A DNA stretch of 64,000 nt. Source: Streptomyces sp. CBMA152 (GTDB lineage Bacteria > Actinomycetota > Actinomycetes > Streptomycetales > Streptomycetaceae). The notes beneath the pieces are model-generated. The model was not told where the DNA came from, made no database searches, and saw only the letters and a program-made list of their open reading frames with translations. The first letter of the stretch is position 1. Each line of letters opens with the position of its first letter. The stretch lies in contig NZ_MECJ01000015.1 in the NCBI RefSeq assembly GCF_014596475.1, forward strand, positions 372,001 to 436,000, read 5' to 3'. Positions 1-7,588 of this stretch are shown here, piece by piece. The translations under genes and the position numbers were made by a program.

Positions 1-1
1 T

Positions 2-115
2 GGTCTCGCCGAAGCGCACGGATTCCAATCTGGTTCCGCAGAGCTCAAGTTCACCCGTATCTCCGGGCCAGCAGCCAGCGCCACCGGCGACTCCGAAGAG
101 GCAGGCGCCTGGTGA
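2..115 (+). CDS. C-terminal end of an unknown protein (partial)
   Basis: An open frame enters from the left edge and stops with TGA at 113-115. It gives about 37 residues ending in a Glu/Ala/Gly-rich tail. The stop overlaps the GTG start of the next gene (GTGA), the coupling pattern used throughout this operon. The fragment is too short to assign a family. Confidence 0.5.
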   Translation, partial: GLAEAHGFQSGSAELKFTRISGPAASATGDSEEAGAW

Positions 116-393
116 AAGACATCAGCGCCGAAGACGTTGCCGCGATCAAGGCGCAGGGCGACTTCGACGCCCTCCTCGCCCAGATCAGTGGCCGCGCTAC
201 CGCCAAACCCGCGCCCGCACAGCCCACCGAAGATCAACCGGCCCCCTACCGGATCACCCACGTCGGCGGTTGGCCGCTCGGGACCGCGGCGTCGGGCCCC
301 ACACCGCCGCCCGACGTCTGCACGTGCGCCAAATGCGGCGGCAACCCGGCCGCCCGCCACAACTGTCAGCCGCAGTCGGGAGAGGTCGCATGA
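112..393 (+). CDS. Small protein with CxC/CxxC Cys cluster, unknown function
   Basis: 93 aa from a GTG that overlaps the previous stop. The N-terminal 30 residues look helical. The middle is Pro-rich, and the C-terminal third has a Cys/His cluster (CTCAKCGG followed by RHNC) that could bind zinc. The stop overlaps the next start (ATGA), so the two are probably translationally coupled. I do not recognise a named family. Confidence 0.6.
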   Translation: MKDISAEDVAAIKAQGDFDALLAQISGRATAKPAPAQPTEDQPAPYRITHVGGWPLGTAASGPTPPPDVCTCAKCGGNPAARHNCQPQSGEVA

Positions 394-869
394 CGATCAC
401 CATCACCGCCTGGCCCGCCCACACGACCACACCCATCCCCGCCCCGCTGCCGCGCCTGGGCCGGTGCGCGGACTGCCCGGGCGAGATCCGCATCCGCAAC
501 AACGGCCGCTTGTACGCCCACCACTGCACCGGCGACGGCACCGTCCCGCTGCTGGCGCTGCGGCCGACGTTCGCCCGCTGGCTGTGGACCCAGTCCAAGC
601 GCCGCGACGACTACACGAACCTGCTGACCCTGTTCGCCGGCGGGATCTTCCGACCTTGCACCTGCACCCCACCCCTGACCGCACGCGACGTCACCTGGCA
701 GACCGCGGCACAGCTCCACGACGGGCTGCACCACCAGCAACTGGCCCGCGCCGGCACCGAGGTGCGGAACCCGTCGACGGGTGAGCGGTGCGACTCCCGG
801 TGCGGGGAGCTACAGATTGCGGCCCGCGCCTACGAGGAGCTGCTGGCGGCCGCCCGGACGCCCACGTGA
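390..869 (+). CDS. YozE SAM-like domain protein, unknown function
   Basis: 159 aa starting at the ATG that overlaps the previous TGA. Residues about 54-85 contain FARWLWTQSKRRDD followed by a hydrophobic helix, which resembles the YozE_SAM_like fold (a short helical domain in small actinobacterial and Firmicute proteins). Cys pairs flank it (CADC, CTC, CDSRC) and may hold zinc. It sits in a run of coupled small genes, and its role is unknown. An upstream in-frame start would overlap the neighbour heavily and is less likely. Confidence 0.65.
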   Translation: MTITITAWPAHTTTPIPAPLPRLGRCADCPGEIRIRNNGRLYAHHCTGDGTVPLLALRPTFARWLWTQSKRRDDYTNLLTLFAGGIFRPCTCTPPLTARDVTWQTAAQLHDGLHHQQLARAGTEVRNPSTGERCDSRCGELQIAARAYEELLAAARTPT

Positions 870-1159
870 CCCAGCCGACCCGTGGTCCGCATCTCCGCCG
901 CCCTGGAGCGCGTCGTCCTGCCGCACCAGCGCCGCGCCGCCGCATGACTGCCTGCCGTGCCACGACGACGGCCGTGCTCCCGGAATCCGTGTCCCCTGAT
1001 GCCGCCCAGGGCCCCACGGGGACGCGTCCTGGCGCCGTTGTGGCGTCTCGGGGCCCCTCGGGTGCTCCGGCTCCCCGTTCGGGCTCCTACGGCCCGTACA
1101 GCGCCTCGTACCCCTCCCGTCCCGCCCACGTGATTGATCCTCAGCCGAAAGGACCCGAA
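870..1159. other. 290-bp GC-rich spacer with GGCCCC/GGGGCC short inverted repeats
   Basis: This stretch lies between two genes. From about 1008 to 1107 it is built of short GGGCCCC, CGGGGCCCC and GGCTCC units that can fold into several hairpins. The frame of the next gene stays open from a GTG at 866, but the clear RBS and start at 1160 argue that this part is not translated or is poorly conserved. A similar tract lies at about 4490-4625. Confidence 0.45.
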
Positions 1160-1393
1160 ATGCCTGAAACACCCACCCCCGCCGTCGGCCAGGTCTGGCA
1201 GGACAACGATCCGCGCAGCCTCGGCCGCCGGGTGCGCATCGTCGAAGTCGACGCCACTCATGCGCTCGTCGAACTCGCCGTGCCGCGCGGCACGGGCCAT
1301 CTGCACGCCAAGCCTGGACGCCGCACGCGTATCCGTCTGAACCGCTTCCGGCCAACGAGCACCGGCTACCGGTACGTCGGGGAGGCCCGGTGA
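1160..1393 (+). CDS. Conserved hypothetical protein, 77 aa
   Basis: The ATG at 1160 follows a purine-rich site (GAAAGGA). The frame is open further upstream to a GTG at 866, but that part is low-complexity Arg/Pro sequence, so I chose 1160. The protein begins with MPETPTPAVGQVWQDNDPRS and then a beta-rich stretch, resembling short phage proteins of the 'GQVWxDxDPR' type that carry a small beta barrel. No catalytic motif is visible. Confidence 0.65.
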   Translation: MPETPTPAVGQVWQDNDPRSLGRRVRIVEVDATHALVELAVPRGTGHLHAKPGRRTRIRLNRFRPTSTGYRYVGEAR

Positions 1394-1491
1394 GTACCCC
1401 GCCTGCCCCGCCGCCGACGCCGCGCCCCGTCGACCCGGACCACCTGCCGTTGACCGCCGCATCCCACTCGCCGAACGGAGAACACCTGTGA
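1390..1491 (+). CDS. Short Pro-rich ORF, 33 aa
   Basis: A GTG at 1390 overlaps the previous stop and a TGA at 1489-1491 overlaps the next GTG, so the frame exactly fills the gap between two genes. The product is Pro-rich at its start. The double overlap supports real coupling, but the composition is not informative. Confidence 0.4.
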   Translation: MSTPPAPPPTPRPVDPDHLPLTAASHSPNGEHL

Positions 1492-1748
1492 CCCTCGCCG
1501 AACTTCGCCAGCAGCTCGACGCCCTCCGTCTGCCCGGCGACACGATCGTGATCATCGCCAAGGACTCGGAGGGCAACCGCTACTCGCCCCTCGTCGAAGC
1601 CCATCACGCCATGTACCGCGCCGACACCACGTGGGCCGGTGAGTGGTACATGCCCGAGTCGCAACGCCTCGCCGAGGACGACCCGGACGACTGGACGCAG
1701 GCCCCGGACGACGCCGTCCCCGCGGTTTTCCTGTGGCCGACGAACTGA
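1488..1748 (+). CDS. Conserved hypothetical protein, 86 aa
   Basis: GTG start at 1488. The N terminus predicts a short helix (LAELRQQLDAL) and then an alternating hydrophobic strand (DTIVIIAKDSEGN), with an acidic C-terminal half ending in FLWPTN. The pattern resembles small actinophage proteins of unknown role. There are no Cys residues or membrane segments. Confidence 0.6.
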   Translation: MTLAELRQQLDALRLPGDTIVIIAKDSEGNRYSPLVEAHHAMYRADTTWAGEWYMPESQRLAEDDPDDWTQAPDDAVPAVFLWPTN

Positions 1749-1831
1749 CCCACCACCCGCCCACGCGGCCCGGCGGTGGCTCAGACCGCCGGGCCTGCCG
1801 TCAGGACACCACCACCACCAAGGAGATGACC

Positions 1832-2479
1832 ATGACTGATCGCATCACGGCCGACATCCTCGTCGAAGCGTTCCATCTGGCGAAGCCTGATTTCGACGAT
1901 CTCAAGGACCGCATCGAGGAGGCGGCAGCCGCGCACAAGGCGACCGTGACTGTCGATGACCGCCTCTACCTGACGCAGCAGCCCGCCGTGGACCTGGCCG
2001 TGCTGCCCGAGCCCGCCGACCGCGCTGCGGACGGCATTGACTGGAAGGCCAGGTACGAGGCCGAGCACGCCCGGCACGTTGCGGTGGTGCGCAGCCTCGT
2101 CGCCGATCCGGCGGCCGTGCTGCGAGGAGCAGCCGATGACTGGACGGCTCACTGTCCGGACCACTCGGATGCCGAGGAAGCGTTCATGGACTGCCCGTGT
2201 GACTGGGCCCATGAGCTCCGCCGCAAGGCCGACGAGGCGCAGCAGGAGGCACCGAGTTGCACCTGCGGCGGCCCGCTCGCTTCGACCACGCTCCTGTCCG
2301 GCATCACCTACGAGGAACACCGCCGCGACTGCGCCGTCATGGCCGACGAGGCGCAGGTCGACGTTGAGCCCGTCGAGCCAGCGGTCACGATGCGGGGCGG
2401 TGTCACGCCCGCCGACGTCGCCCGAGAAGTCCGGGCGCTCGTCCGGCAGGCCGCCAACTGGCCGGGGAGGTGCGCCTGA
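1832..2479 (+). CDS. Hypothetical protein with several Cys-rich patches, 215 aa
   Basis: The ATG at 1832 has a strong RBS (AAGGAGA), so I chose it over the open upstream frame. The N-terminal 60 residues are helical. The middle has CPDH and CPCDWAHELRRKADE, the latter a motif common in Streptomyces phage proteins, then CTCGGPL. These patches could bind metal. The stop overlaps the next gene start (TGATG). Function unknown. Confidence 0.6.
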   Translation: MTDRITADILVEAFHLAKPDFDDLKDRIEEAAAAHKATVTVDDRLYLTQQPAVDLAVLPEPADRAADGIDWKARYEAEHARHVAVVRSLVADPAAVLRGAADDWTAHCPDHSDAEEAFMDCPCDWAHELRRKADEAQQEAPSCTCGGPLASTTLLSGITYEEHRRDCAVMADEAQVDVEPVEPAVTMRGGVTPADVAREVRALVRQAANWPGRCA

Positions 2480-2916
2480 TGTCGACCCGCATCCAGCGCA
2501 AGCGGCAGCGCGGCTGGACCGCGCCGCTCGACGCCGAGGGCCGTAGGCCCGTGTACGTCGGGCGTGGCAGCCGGTGGGGCAACCCGTGGGCGGTCGCCCA
2601 GACCCCGCACGGTTGGGCGGCGTCCTGGACAGCAGGGGACCGCGCCCCGGCCCCGCCCGATGGCAAGCGTTGGGTGGAGTGCGACACCCGGTACGCCGCT
2701 CACGAGACAGCGGTCTACCTGTACGCCGAGTGGATCGCCGACCAGCCCGTGCTGCTTGCCGCCATCCGCAGCGAGCTCGCCGACCGCGACGTCATGTGCT
2801 GGTGCGCCAGGGCGCTTCCCTGCCACGGCGACGTCCACCTCGCCGTGGCGGCAGGCGAAGACCCGCACCCCGACCCCCTCGCCCTCGCCCGAGTGATCAA
2901 CCGGAGTACGCCATGA
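2479..2916 (+). CDS. DUF4326 domain protein
   Basis: 145 aa from the ATG at 2479; a GTG three codons upstream is possible. The domain hallmarks are present: YVGRGSRWGNPW near residue 25, a long middle helix, and CWCARALPCHGDVHLAVA near the C terminus. DUF4326 is widespread in phages and plasmids and its biochemical role is not established. The conserved Cys-x-Cys and Cys-His pair suggest metal binding (inference). It overlaps the next gene by four bases. Confidence 0.85.
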   Translation: MSTRIQRKRQRGWTAPLDAEGRRPVYVGRGSRWGNPWAVAQTPHGWAASWTAGDRAPAPPDGKRWVECDTRYAAHETAVYLYAEWIADQPVLLAAIRSELADRDVMCWCARALPCHGDVHLAVAAGEDPHPDPLALARVINRSTP

Positions 2917-3365
2917 CCATCCTTCCGCCGCCGCTGACCTGCCGCCACCTTGCTGTGATCGCCGGGCTCGCCCGTGGCCACAGCTACGCGCAGATCGGCC
3001 GCCACCTCCACCTCAGCGACCAGAGCGTCAAGGGCCACATCCGGGACATCACCCAGGCGACGGGAGCCCACGGCGCCACGGTGATCGTCGACTGGGCGTA
3101 CCGGCACGGGCTGATGGACGGCCTGCGCGCCGAACCGCGCCAGCTAGTCGACCTCCGTGAACGGGACCTGCGCGTACTGGAGTTGATCGCGGCCGGGCTG
3201 ACGACCGAGGAGACCGCCCGCAAGCTCGGCATCGGCCACGCTGCGGTCAAGGGCAACATCGCCCGGCTGTCCGGCGAGTTCGGTGCCACCGGCCGCCCGC
3301 ATCTTGTGGCGCTCGCCCATCAGCAGGGCCTCCTCGGCGACGAGACGCGGGGGGTGGCGGCGTGA
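2913..3365 (+). CDS. Protein with two LuxR-type HTH domains
   Basis: 150 aa from the ATG at 2913. Two helix-turn-helix units occur in tandem. The first, about residues 8-70, contains LARGHSYAQIGRHLHLSDQSVK; the second, about 78-140, contains AAGLTTEETARKLGIGHAAVK. Each has the LuxR/FixJ-type helix pattern and is followed by a short AxxxGLL-like end. There is no receiver or ligand domain, so the protein is a bare DNA binder. A second protein of the same design lies two genes downstream. Confidence 0.8.
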   Translation: MTILPPPLTCRHLAVIAGLARGHSYAQIGRHLHLSDQSVKGHIRDITQATGAHGATVIVDWAYRHGLMDGLRAEPRQLVDLRERDLRVLELIAAGLTTEETARKLGIGHAAVKGNIARLSGEFGATGRPHLVALAHQQGLLGDETRGVAA

Positions 3366-3568
3366 CGAGCCTTCCCTCCCGCATGGTGCGCCTGAACTGC
3401 CTGATCGACCCCGAGACCGCCAAGATCCTCGCCCACTACGACAGGCGCCGCGAAGCGACGCCGGACGTGATCCGCCGGGCCGTGCGGCTCCTCGCCCTCG
3501 CCGACGGGCACCTCAACGCCCGAGGCCGGCTCGTCACCGACCGCGACGTGAAACGGGGGCAGACATGA
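3362..3568 (+). CDS. Ribbon-helix-helix-like small protein
   Basis: 68 aa from a GTG overlapping the previous stop. The start RMVRLNCLIDPETAKILAHY gives a strand followed by a helix, then TPDVIRRAVRLLALADG as a second helix, which is the usual shape of CopG/Arc-type dimeric DNA binders. It sits between two double-HTH regulators, so a regulatory role is likely. The family is assigned by pattern only. Confidence 0.6.
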   Translation: MTSLPSRMVRLNCLIDPETAKILAHYDRRREATPDVIRRAVRLLALADGHLNARGRLVTDRDVKRGQT

Positions 3569-4053
3569 CCGGGGCTGGGCGGCAGCGCGTCGAGCGCCTG
3601 ATCAGTAAGCGGCCGCTCCAGGCGCTGGAGTTGTTCTCGCAGGGCGCCACCAGGCCGGAGATTGCGACCGCGCTCACGGTCACCAGGTCGACGGTGGACG
3701 TGTACCTGAGCCATGCCACCAGGGCCCTTGGGGGCCGCAACCTGGTCCACGCCATCGTCCTCGCCCGCCGCCGTGGCCTGTTCGATCCCGGCGGCGTGGC
3801 GATCGCCCTGCTGACGGCTCGGCAGCGCGCCGCCCTGGTCTGCGCGGCGAACGGCGAGACGAACGATGAGATCGCCATCTCCATGGGGCTCGCCGCCAGT
3901 TCCGTGAACAGTCTCCTCAAGGGCGCCTATCGGGTTCTCGGAGTGGGAGACCGAGCGCAGGCTGTTGCGGTCGCCATGCGCCTGCGGATCATCACCGCCG
4001 AGGACGTGTCGCTGCCCGAAGCCCTCGCCGGGTCGGCGGGTGGTGACCGATGA
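3565..4053 (+). CDS. Second protein with two LuxR-type HTH domains
   Basis: 162 aa from the ATG at 3565. The first HTH, about residues 12-75, contains LFSQGATRPEIATALTVTRS; the second, about 80-145, contains ANGETNDEIAISMGLAASSV. Like the protein at 2913-3365 it has no sensory domain. The two are only distantly similar, which suggests an old duplication. The stop overlaps the next ATG. Confidence 0.8.
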   Translation: MTGAGRQRVERLISKRPLQALELFSQGATRPEIATALTVTRSTVDVYLSHATRALGGRNLVHAIVLARRRGLFDPGGVAIALLTARQRAALVCAANGETNDEIAISMGLAASSVNSLLKGAYRVLGVGDRAQAVAVAMRLRIITAEDVSLPEALAGSAGGDR

Positions 4054-4235
4054 GCCTCGACGACCGCCGCCGTGAGGCCCTGGCCCGGCTTGCCAACCGG
4101 CGACCAGCCCCGCGTCTGCGGGAGACCCGGCCGTCCGGCGACCTCCCCGAGGACCTCGACGCCGCCGAGACGTACCTGGCCCAACGTGAGGCGCTGTGCG
4201 CCGACTTCCTCGAACCGATCACCAAGGAGACCTGA
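4050..4235 (+). CDS. Small hypothetical protein, 61 aa
   Basis: The ATG at 4050 overlaps the previous stop. The product is charged and probably helical: an Arg-rich N-terminal half, then an acidic helix DLPEDLDAAETYLAQREAL. It resembles the many short unassigned proteins of actinophages. The last bases (AAGGAGACC) form the RBS of the next gene. Confidence 0.55.
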   Translation: MSLDDRRREALARLANRRPAPRLRETRPSGDLPEDLDAAETYLAQREALCADFLEPITKET

Positions 4236-4477
4236 TGGCCACGCACACCGTCCGTACCGTCACCTCGACCCGCTACGAGTGGATCGTCCCGGCGGCCGAA
4301 CCGTGGGGTGCTGCGGGGGCGGAGGTCGCCAAGGCGTGGACTGCCGCCGACATGGCGTACCGGGAGCGGCACGGCCTCGCCGGAGATCAGCCGCTCGCTG
4401 ATGACGCGCTGCGGTTCAAGGTCACCGACGCGGAGATCGTCATCTCGTTCACCGTCGAGACGGGGGCGAAGCCGTGA
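4235..4477 (+). CDS. Small hypothetical protein, 80 aa
   Basis: The ATG at 4235 overlaps the previous TGA and has an AAGGAG RBS. The product starts with a strand-rich segment TRYEWIVPAAEPWGAAGAEV, then a helix, and ends in a strand (AEIVISFTVETG). This beta-alpha-beta shape recurs in small Streptomyces phage proteins. Function unknown. Confidence 0.6.
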   Translation: MATHTVRTVTSTRYEWIVPAAEPWGAAGAEVAKAWTAADMAYRERHGLAGDQPLADDALRFKVTDAEIVISFTVETGAKP

Positions 4478-4635
4478 CGACCGGGCCCCTTCACCCCTCC
4501 CAGACCCCACGCGGGGCCACAGAAGGGCCACGGGGCGCTTCAGGAGCCGCTGTTGGGGCTCGGGAGGGGCGGGGAACTCCTGGAGCCTCTGAGGGCCCTT
4601 CACGGGCCTCTGGCCGATCCGGTGCCGCCCCGTGA
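4474..4635 (+). CDS. Low-complexity ORF, 53 aa
   Basis: The GTG at 4474 overlaps the previous stop and the TGA at 4633-4635 overlaps the next GTG, so the frame is exactly coupled at both ends. The product is rich in Gly, Ala, Arg, Ser and Pro. The DNA from about 4490 to 4625 is a GC-rich repeat tract like the one at 1008-1107. It may be a spacer that happens to stay open. Confidence 0.35.
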   Translation: MTTGPLHPSQTPRGATEGPRGASGAAVGAREGRGTPGASEGPSRASGRSGAAP

Positions 4636-4913
4636 CCCGCCTCCCGTACCGAACCGTCACCGTGTACGCCGCCCTCGGCCTCCTCCTGGGCGGCGTCCCG
4701 GCCGGACTGCTGTGGTGGCTCCTCGGCGCCGACATCGGGTGCCCACCGCCCCCGCACCTCGGCCTCGTCCTCGCGGTCGAGACCGTGCTCCTGGCCGCCG
4801 CCGGACTCGCCGTGGCCCGCCGGGAGCGCACCATCCAACGCCTCCACGAAGCGTGGTGGCGCAGCCGACCGACCGCCCGCACCAACGGAGACCCTGATGA
4901 CCGAGCTGCCTGA
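4632..4913 (+). CDS. Two-helix membrane protein
   Basis: 93 aa from the GTG at 4632. Two hydrophobic segments are obvious: about residues 10-30 (GLLLGGVPAGLLWWLLGA) and 42-62 (LGLVLAVETVLLAAAGLAVA). A basic tail follows (ARRERTIQRLHEAWWRSR), predicting a cytoplasmic C terminus. Its 3' end overlaps the next gene by 17 bases. Role unknown. Confidence 0.65.
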   Translation: MTRLPYRTVTVYAALGLLLGGVPAGLLWWLLGADIGCPPPPHLGLVLAVETVLLAAAGLAVARRERTIQRLHEAWWRSRPTARTNGDPDDRAA

Positions 4914-5121
4914 CCGTGCCGAACTCGACCGGATGCGGCACGAGTTGTCGTCGCACCTGCTCATGATCCAGGAGCAGATGACCCCGATCTACGACGCCGC
5001 CGACGGGATCCGCGCCGACCTCAACGCTCGGGGCTGGTCACCGACCGCTGCCGAGCAGGCCGCGCTCACATGGCTGTGCGCCAGCATCCAAATGTCCTTC
5101 GGCGGGAGCGGCACCCAGTGA
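4897..5121 (+). CDS. Small helical protein, 74 aa
   Basis: ATG at 4897 preceded by a purine-rich site (CGGAGACC). The sequence is largely helical (ELDRMRHELSSHLLMIQEQM) with an amphipathic pattern and a second helix ending in WLCASIQMSF. It overlaps both neighbours. No family recognised. Confidence 0.6.
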   Translation: MTELPDRAELDRMRHELSSHLLMIQEQMTPIYDAADGIRADLNARGWSPTAAEQAALTWLCASIQMSFGGSGTQ

Positions 5122-5432
5122 CCGAACGCCCGCCGACTTGCTGGGGCATGGGGCGCTGCGGCTGGTCGGACGAGTACCGCGAGTGCACATGCATCGACTA
5201 CCCCCAGCCCGAGGGCGTTGCCGCAGGGGCCGCGCAGCCGCTGGACTCCGACGAGCAGGCGTTTCTCCACCTGCACCGCCTGGGAGCCGGCGACTGGGAG
5301 TCCCACTGCTCCGCCCCCGGCTACTTCTTCAAGCTCGCCGCCAAGGGCGGCTCGTGGGCAGCCACACGCGAACCCGCGCACATCGACTGGCCCGACACGA
5401 TCAACGACATCCACAACAAGGAGTACCTGTGA
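5118..5432 (+). CDS. Hypothetical protein with N-terminal Cys cluster, 104 aa
   Basis: GTG at 5118 overlapping the previous stop. The first 25 residues carry four or five Cys (TCWGMGRCGWSDEYRECTC), a possible zinc knuckle. The C-terminal half contains DWPDTINDIHNKEYL. The last bases (AAGGAG) give the next gene its RBS. Confidence 0.6.
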   Translation: MTERPPTCWGMGRCGWSDEYRECTCIDYPQPEGVAAGAAQPLDSDEQAFLHLHRLGAGDWESHCSAPGYFFKLAAKGGSWAATREPAHIDWPDTINDIHNKEYL

Positions 5433-5653
5433 ACGAGGTCACCTACGCGTGGTGCTTCAGCCACGGCCGCCTTCACCGCTTCGACGGCGACCCCTGGTGC
5501 ACCGCCACCTGGACCCCCCTCGACGGCGGCAGCGAGACCGAAGCGCTCGCCGACAAGCAGGCCCGCTACGGCGACGCCCAGTTCCTCCACCAGCTCCCCG
5601 ACGAACAGCACCTCGACCTGATCACCAACCGCGACCCGGAGCAGAAGCCATGA
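5429..5653 (+). CDS. Small hypothetical protein, 74 aa
   Basis: GTG at 5429, overlapping both neighbours. Starts NEVTYAWCFSHGRLHRFDGD, an aromatic and His-rich strand segment, then a helix with charged residues. No membrane segment, and only two Cys. No family recognised. Confidence 0.55.
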   Translation: MNEVTYAWCFSHGRLHRFDGDPWCTATWTPLDGGSETEALADKQARYGDAQFLHQLPDEQHLDLITNRDPEQKP

Positions 5654-7098
5654 CCGACCAGCCCGACATCCTCGCCGCCTTCCGTGCGCTTCGTGAACGG
5701 CTCGCCCAAGACCGTGACCGGGCCGTTGAGCGCGCACCCCAGTGCACGATGCCCGAGGCGCGGCAGGCCAACGAGGGCATCGCTGCGGGACTCGACACGG
5801 CCCTCTTCCACCTCGACGGCGAGATCCGCCAGCACGGCACGGCCCATCCAGGCGACCGGGCCGTCCACATCGGCGGCAACGCCGACGACTGCCCCGGCTG
5901 CATCGCCAACGGCGTTGAGAAGCTCGGCTACCCGTGGGAATGCCCCGGGCCCGAACAAGCCGCTGCAACCGTGAACAACCCCGTGGCCAGCAGGGATGCA
6001 GCAGATTGTTCGGGCGGCGGCATCGAGCCGGTGGCCGCAAACACCGCGTGTGAGCACCACTACGAATCCCGCATCCTCGGCGGCCACCCTCTCACCGTCC
6101 GCGCCTGCGTCTTCTGCCACACCCCCGACTGGGCCGACCTCACGAAACAGGCTGCCGGACTGTACCGGTGGGGCTGGCAGGAAGGACACGCCGGGAATCC
6201 GGCACGAGAACGGCTCAGCTGTTACGACATGCCCCGGCAGCCAGACTCGGACCTCACCGAGGCCGACCTCGACCCGGCCATGGCCACCGGCGAGCCAGCC
6301 CGGATCATTGCGGCACCACCTGGCGTTGCGCAGCGCTGCGCCTGCGGGCAGGCCGAGACCGTCGCCACCATCCAGGCCGCAGATGGCCACGTCCACGTCG
6401 GGCCACCACTCGCGCCATCACTGATCCAGGTCGATGAACCCGACGAAGAGCCGGCCGCCATACAAGCCGCGTTCGACGCGGGCGAGAAGGGTGTCACCAC
6501 CCCGTCGGGGCTGGGGCAACGGATCGCAGCGGCCTTGCGCGAGCACGGCATGGTCCACCTCGGCAACCAGGTCCCCGCCGACGAATACGACTGCTGCGCC
6601 GACGCCGTCCTCACCGCGATACGGCCCGAGTTGACCACGCTCGCCGAGTACGAGAGTGCGATCAACTGGGCGACCACCTGCGTCTCCTGCGCCCGCATGC
6701 TCGACGCCAGCATCCGCGACCACGAACGCGCCGGGACGGCCAGGGCCGAGGTGACGCGGCTTCGCGCCGGCGAGGAACCCGTCGTCGACGAGCACCTGGC
6801 CCTGACCCCCGGCCAGTGGATTTGGAAGTGGAACCAGGCCAGCGCCGAAGAACGCCTCGCCAAAGCCCAGGGCGTACTGGAGGCGTGGCGGGAGGTCGAG
6901 CGCTTCCGGTTGAGCGACTTCGCGACCGCCGCCTGGGTCAACGCCTTCGACCGCGCCAACAAGGCCGAAGCCGCCCTCACCAGCGTGCGGGAGATCGCCA
7001 ACGAGCTGATCACCGGTGGCGCGTACTCGGACGGCAACGAACCCGGAGCCGGACGACGCATCCTCGCCGCGATCGACGGAACGGAGGCGACATCGTGA
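5650..7098 (+). CDS. Large mosaic protein with several Cys/His patches, 482 aa
   Basis: The ATG at 5650 overlaps the previous stop. Residues 1-65 form helices. About 72-100 has DDCPGCIANG and CPGPEQ, about 135-160 has CEHHYES and CVFCHTPDW, and about 232 has CACGQ; all could bind zinc. From about residue 270 to the end the protein is helical, with repeated Ala/Glu/Arg heptads (EERLAKAQGVLEAWREVERF). Such patchwork proteins occur in Streptomyces prophages and plasmids. They may have grown by fusion of small neighbouring genes. No enzyme motif is visible. Confidence 0.6.
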   Translation: MTDQPDILAAFRALRERLAQDRDRAVERAPQCTMPEARQANEGIAAGLDTALFHLDGEIRQHGTAHPGDRAVHIGGNADDCPGCIANGVEKLGYPWECPGPEQAAATVNNPVASRDAADCSGGGIEPVAANTACEHHYESRILGGHPLTVRACVFCHTPDWADLTKQAAGLYRWGWQEGHAGNPARERLSCYDMPRQPDSDLTEADLDPAMATGEPARIIAAPPGVAQRCACGQAETVATIQAADGHVHVGPPLAPSLIQVDEPDEEPAAIQAAFDAGEKGVTTPSGLGQRIAAALREHGMVHLGNQVPADEYDCCADAVLTAIRPELTTLAEYESAINWATTCVSCARMLDASIRDHERAGTARAEVTRLRAGEEPVVDEHLALTPGQWIWKWNQASAEERLAKAQGVLEAWREVERFRLSDFATAAWVNAFDRANKAEAALTSVREIANELITGGAYSDGNEPGAGRRILAAIDGTEATS

Positions 7099-7244
7099 CC
7101 GATCGCGGGCTCGACGCGGCCGAAGCCTTCCGTGCCCTCCACGTCTGCACCGTGCTGCGCATCAGCCCAAGCCGGTACGCCCAACTCACCCCTGAGCAGC
7201 AGTGGCTGCTTGACGCCGCGCTCGACGGAACGGAATCGCCATGA
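7095..7244 (+). CDS. Small hypothetical protein, 49 aa
   Basis: GTG at 7095 overlapping the previous stop, with the stop overlapping the next ATG. The sequence is one or two helices (DAAEAFRALHVCTVLRISP, then TPEQQWLLDAALDG). It ends in DGTESP, echoing the DGTEATS end of the preceding large protein, which hints at local duplication. Confidence 0.5.
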   Translation: MTDRGLDAAEAFRALHVCTVLRISPSRYAQLTPEQQWLLDAALDGTESP

Positions 7245-7474
7245 CCCGGCGGATCGCGCCCAACGCCATCATCGACCACCTCACCAAGGCAGGCCACCAC
7301 GACTTTCACGTCCGCGAAGACAGCCCGCGAACCTGCCGCGTCATCCATGACGGCCCGGACGAAGCCGCGCACTTGACCGCATACGCCCAGGTGCTCCGCA
7401 GCCACGGCTACACGGTCACCCCGCAGGCCGCCACCAACATCCGGCCCAACCGACTCAAGGTCACCCACCCGTGA
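7241..7474 (+). CDS. Small hypothetical protein, 77 aa
   Basis: ATG at 7241. A basic protein with a helix-strand-helix-strand pattern: AIIDHLTKAG, then FHVREDSPRTCRVIHDGP, AHLTAYAQVLRSHGYTV, and a basic tail NRLKV. The fold could be a small alpha/beta DNA- or protein-binding domain. It closes this run; a palindrome follows at 7504. Confidence 0.6.
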   Translation: MTRRIAPNAIIDHLTKAGHHDFHVREDSPRTCRVIHDGPDEAAHLTAYAQVLRSHGYTVTPQAATNIRPNRLKVTHP

Positions 7475-7503
7475 CCCGGTCAAGCGTGGCCGTGGTCACG
7501 CCA

Positions 7504-7527
7504 GTTGTGGGAAACAGTTCCCACAAC
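7504..7527. promoter_or_regulatory. Perfect inverted repeat with 10-bp arms, candidate operator
   Basis: GTTGTGGGAA at 7504-7513 and TTCCCACAAC at 7518-7527 are perfect complements around an ACAG spacer. The site lies in the gap upstream of the gene starting at 7589. It has no T-run and is less GC-rich than the terminators nearby, so an operator fits better than a terminator. The protein that would bind it is unknown. Confidence 0.5.
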
Positions 7528-7588
7528 GGCCAGGCGGGCGACGGGACGCTTGACGCACCGCATCACCCCACCCCGCCAGGGAGCGCCG

